Part shown: positions 61,580-64,000 of the stretch, piece after piece
How the letters are laid out: each line of letters opens with the position of its first letter
Position numbering within the stretch: position 1 is the stretch's first letter
Assembly: GCA_035578155.1 (NCBI GenBank)
Contig: JAPWDM010000008.1
Location: 3,927,347-3,991,346 of the forward strand
Direction of reading: 5' to 3'
Origin: Brachynemurus nebulosus
Lineage: Eukaryota > Arthropoda > Insecta > Neuroptera > Myrmeleontidae
Length of the DNA: 64,000 nucleotides
The notes under the pieces: model-generated
What the model saw: only the letters and a program-made list of their open reading frames with translations
Told to the model about the DNA's origin: nothing
The model's database searches: none
Program-made: the position numbers and the translations under genes

Positions 61580-62287
61580 TCAACCACTGTGAATTCTTTG
61601 ATGTATTTTTAAATAATATGAAGTAGTAAATGCTTTCGTACATATATTACATTTATGTGGTTTTTCGCCACTGTGAGTTCTTTCGTGTTTTTTTAAACTA
61701 TCTTTTCGATTAAATGTTTTAGTACATATATTACACTTGTATGGTTTTTGACTACTGTGAACTCTTTCATGTGTTCTTAAATGACTTGACCGATTAAACG
61801 TTTTAGAACATACATTACACTGGTATGGTTTTTCACCACTGTGAATTCTTTCATGTCTTTTTAAATCACCTAACTGAGCAAATGTTTTAGAACATACATT
61901 ACACTTGTATGGTTTTTCACCGGTGTGAATTTTTTCATGTGTTTTTAAATTACTTGAATCAGTAAACGTTTTAAAACATATATTACACTTGTATGGTTTC
62001 TCACCACTGTGTATTCTTTTATGTTTTTTTAAAGTACCTGAAACAGTAAATGTTTTAGAACATACATTACACTTGTATGGTTTTTCACCACTGTGAATTA
62101 TTTCATGTCTTTTTAAATCACTTGGATAAGTAAATGTTTTATTACATGTATCACATTGAAATAGTTTTTTACTAACACTAGCAATTTGATATTCGGTTAA
62201 ATCTGTTAAATGTTCTTCATCTACTTCATCTTCAATTTTTATTTCCGTGTGTAAACTGTTTAAATCGGGCAAAGATTCACTCAACTC
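61580..62287 (-). CDS. C2H2 zinc-finger protein D, exon 2 (7 fingers)
   Basis: 236 codons from the TTTTAG acceptor (62288-62289) to TGA, phase 0 with exon 1 at 63206; joined product 298 residues. The leader has SLHTEIKIEDE, one Glu shorter than in C. Seven intact C2H2 fingers with SGEKPY/TGEKPY linkers and one SSQKPY. The terminal GGTTGA stop is the same as in C, followed by a finger remnant and the 57640-61532 insertion. The shortest member of the two-exon family; it resembles C in leader and intron but has half the fingers, so the array has contracted here or expanded in C. Confidence 0.9.
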   Translation of the reverse strand, partial: ELSESLPDLNSLHTEIKIEDEVDEEHLTDLTEYQIASVSKKLFQCDTCNKTFTYPSDLKRHEIIHSGEKPYKCNVCSKTFTVSGTLKKHKRIHSGEKPYKCNICFKTFTDSSNLKTHEKIHTGEKPYKCNVCSKTFAQLGDLKRHERIHSGEKPYQCNVCSKTFNRSSHLRTHERVHSSQKPYKCNICTKTFNRKDSLKKHERTHSGEKPHKCNICTKAFTTSYYLKIHQRIHSG

Positions 62288-63205
62288 CTAAAATATGATA
62301 AATGCATATTTTGATTGAATCAATTGTCCACATAATTTGTTGGGCTTCAGTTTCAAAAATTACACATCTTCGACTGAGCTGAATTTGGCTAATTCCCAAA
62401 TTATGTGCCAACCTATAAATAAAGCTGTCAAATTTTTTATTTTTTTTGATTGATTTAGTTTTAAAACAAGTAAAAATGACGATAAAAGTTTAAGTATGCA
62501 CATATTTAATTTTCATTAAAAAATATTAAAAATTTAATTTTTTATTTATAAGAAAGCGCTTTATATAACGGCACTTTGTACTATTCCTCTTAGAAATTAT
62601 ATTAGTTTTTCTTTCTAGCATTTCCCTTTGCCCAAATTTAAAAAAAAAAAAAGGAAAATGGGTTATTTACTTACTCAACGCAATCCTTAATATATTGAAT
62701 TTTAATATTTTTTAACGAAAATTAAACGTGTCCGACAATTTTTATCTACTTTTTTACTTGTTTTACTTGCAAATCAATCAAGAAAAATAGAAAAAAACCA
62801 CAAAATTTCGTTGGCACGTAAGTAATTTGAGAAATTGCCTGAATTTTTTTTTACATACTCCTTTTGACTTAAGTTACCCCCTAAACGGATTTTTGGCGAC
62901 ACGAACCTTAACTAAAGATAAATTCTTACAGACGTTGATGAATAGTACAAAAAAGGGAAAAGAAATTTTTTCAGTATATTGCTTAGTTTTCGAGATATTA
63001 CGTATATTTTCGAGATGCTAAATGCAACTTAATTAATTTAGTGTTCAGTTAATTCAAATTTAAATCGAAAATTTAGACAATGTATTGTAGGCTGTGTTTA
63101 CCGATACGTCAAAAAAAAAATTCAACTCAATCGGACGTACATATGCTTTTTTCTGGTACTCCAGCCAATTTTTGTTGAAATTTATAATCCAAATCTTGTA
63201 CTTAC
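62288..63205 (-). other. Intron of ZNF gene D
   Basis: 918 bp; matches the intron of C nearly throughout, plus a short segment (near 62845-62915) retained also in A and B (TTTTTGGCGACACGAACC) but missing from C. Confidence 0.85.
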
Positions 63206-63394
63206 CAGTTTTATATTTTGCACTTGCAAGTCTGTAAGGCTTCTTCGATCTGTCAGACTATTGTTTACTGGCACCAATTTAGTTGGTTCGAAAATTTTTG
63301 TTTCTGTTGAAAACACTAAATTACTCTCATTCATTTCATCTTTCTCCACTTTAATTTCAAATGCATGAAAACTTTCTTGAACGGATTTCTCCAT
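63206..63394 (-). CDS. ZNF gene D, exon 1 (acidic leader)
   Basis: 63 codons from ATG (63394) to the GTAAGT donor. Begins MEKSVQESFHAFEIKVEKDE and ends SLTDLQVQNIKL. Psi-K-x-E motif (IKVE) intact. Confidence 0.82.
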
Positions 63395-63479
63395 TTTTAT
63401 AGCTTTATTATACAGAGAAGATTATAACATAAACTGCACACCATTGGCTGTGATGCCTAATCAAGCTTATGGTCCCTTA

Positions 63480-64000
63480 GAGTCCCTATAATAAGAATTA
63501 TGACACTTCGTGGTCGATTTTTGATTGATTGTTTGGTCCGCCTTAATATGTAATAGGGAAAAATATGAGAGGAATAAATTGAACAAAAATTGTTAATTAG
63601 TAAATTAAGATTATTAATTAGTAAAATAAGATATTTTTTGATAAAAATTATGGTCCTTACGATGTACGAAACGACCGAACATGGACCATATAATATAATG
63701 GACGGGTAACTTATATAGGAAGAACTGCCAAAATTGGCCATGAAAATGGCATATATTAGGCTTTATTTTTCACCACTCGTGACGTTAATATTCTTAAAAT
63801 ACTGATGTGAAAACGGATAAAACAGAATGTAACTACAGTACTTATTCTCAAATGGAAACATGTCGGGACTGGGGAAGTGAGTGTTTCCATTTGAGAATCA
63901 CCAATGTCGCTTGATGATATTTAATAATAAGGAAATACATAGAAATTACATATGTATGAAATAAACTCTTATAGTTTAAATTACTTTATACGGCGAATAT
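63480..64000. repeat. Duplicated flank block U, copy 3 (upstream of D)
   Basis: Matches 52590-53115 upstream of C (AGAGTCCCTATAATAAGAAT to the window end), including the 18-bp-arm hairpin at about 63846-63900. Continues beyond the window. Confidence 0.8.

Overview
This is an AT-rich eukaryotic window. It has spliceosomal introns (GTAAGT donors, TTTTAG acceptors), C2H2 zinc-finger genes of insect style, many short inverted-repeat DNA transposons, long TA microsatellites, a non-LTR retrotransposon fragment and tRNA-derived SINE-like copies. An insect, or at least an arthropod nuclear genome, fits best. I cannot name the order or species from sequence alone.

The protein-coding content is essentially one cluster of C2H2 zinc-finger (ZNF) genes. 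Four two-exon genes lie head-to-tail on the minus strand and share one architecture: a short acidic exon 1 of 63-66 codons, a phase-0 intron, and an exon 2 that opens with an acidic leader carrying an EIKIE-type motif and then codes the fingers. I call them A (exon 2 15079-17400, exon 1 22153-22341, 26 fingers), B (29253-31586 and 34857-35045, 26 fingers), C (49550-50848 and 51734-51931, 14 fingers) and D (61580-62287 and 63206-63394, 7 fingers). A and B resemble each other most, including their decayed 3' ends. C and D are a second close pair with near-identical introns. A fifth finger exon of the same type (E, 802-1599) is on the plus strand; its exon 1 would lie outside the window. Two single-exon genes of a sister subfamily (F, 6644-7441; G, 40749-41834) use TGEKPF linkers and a related leader. 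Most of these genes have eroded finger relics just beyond the stop codon.

The rest is a dense layer of mobile elements. Because the four paralogous introns and flanks can be compared, many insertions can be defined by their target-site duplications (TSDs) and by the matching empty site in another copy: hAT-like elements with 8-bp TSDs, TA-inserting mariner-like MITEs, a TTAA piggyBac-like MITE and a TTA Harbinger-like MITE. Several are nested two or three deep. A hAT-like MITE is inserted in the finger coding sequence of A, and its terminal TAA is the stop codon of the present reading frame. A 120-bp tandem array (about 38.35-40.43 kb) and a pair of inverted repeat blocks bracket gene G.

The ZNF proteins are probably nuclear DNA-binding factors. 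Their leaders carry psi-K-x-E (SUMO-consensus-like) motifs, which suggests repressor-type regulators. The combination of fast-changing finger arrays, internally homogenised two-finger repeats and heavy transposon load resembles the ZNF-transposon turnover known from other animal ZNF clusters, but any link to transposon control is inference.
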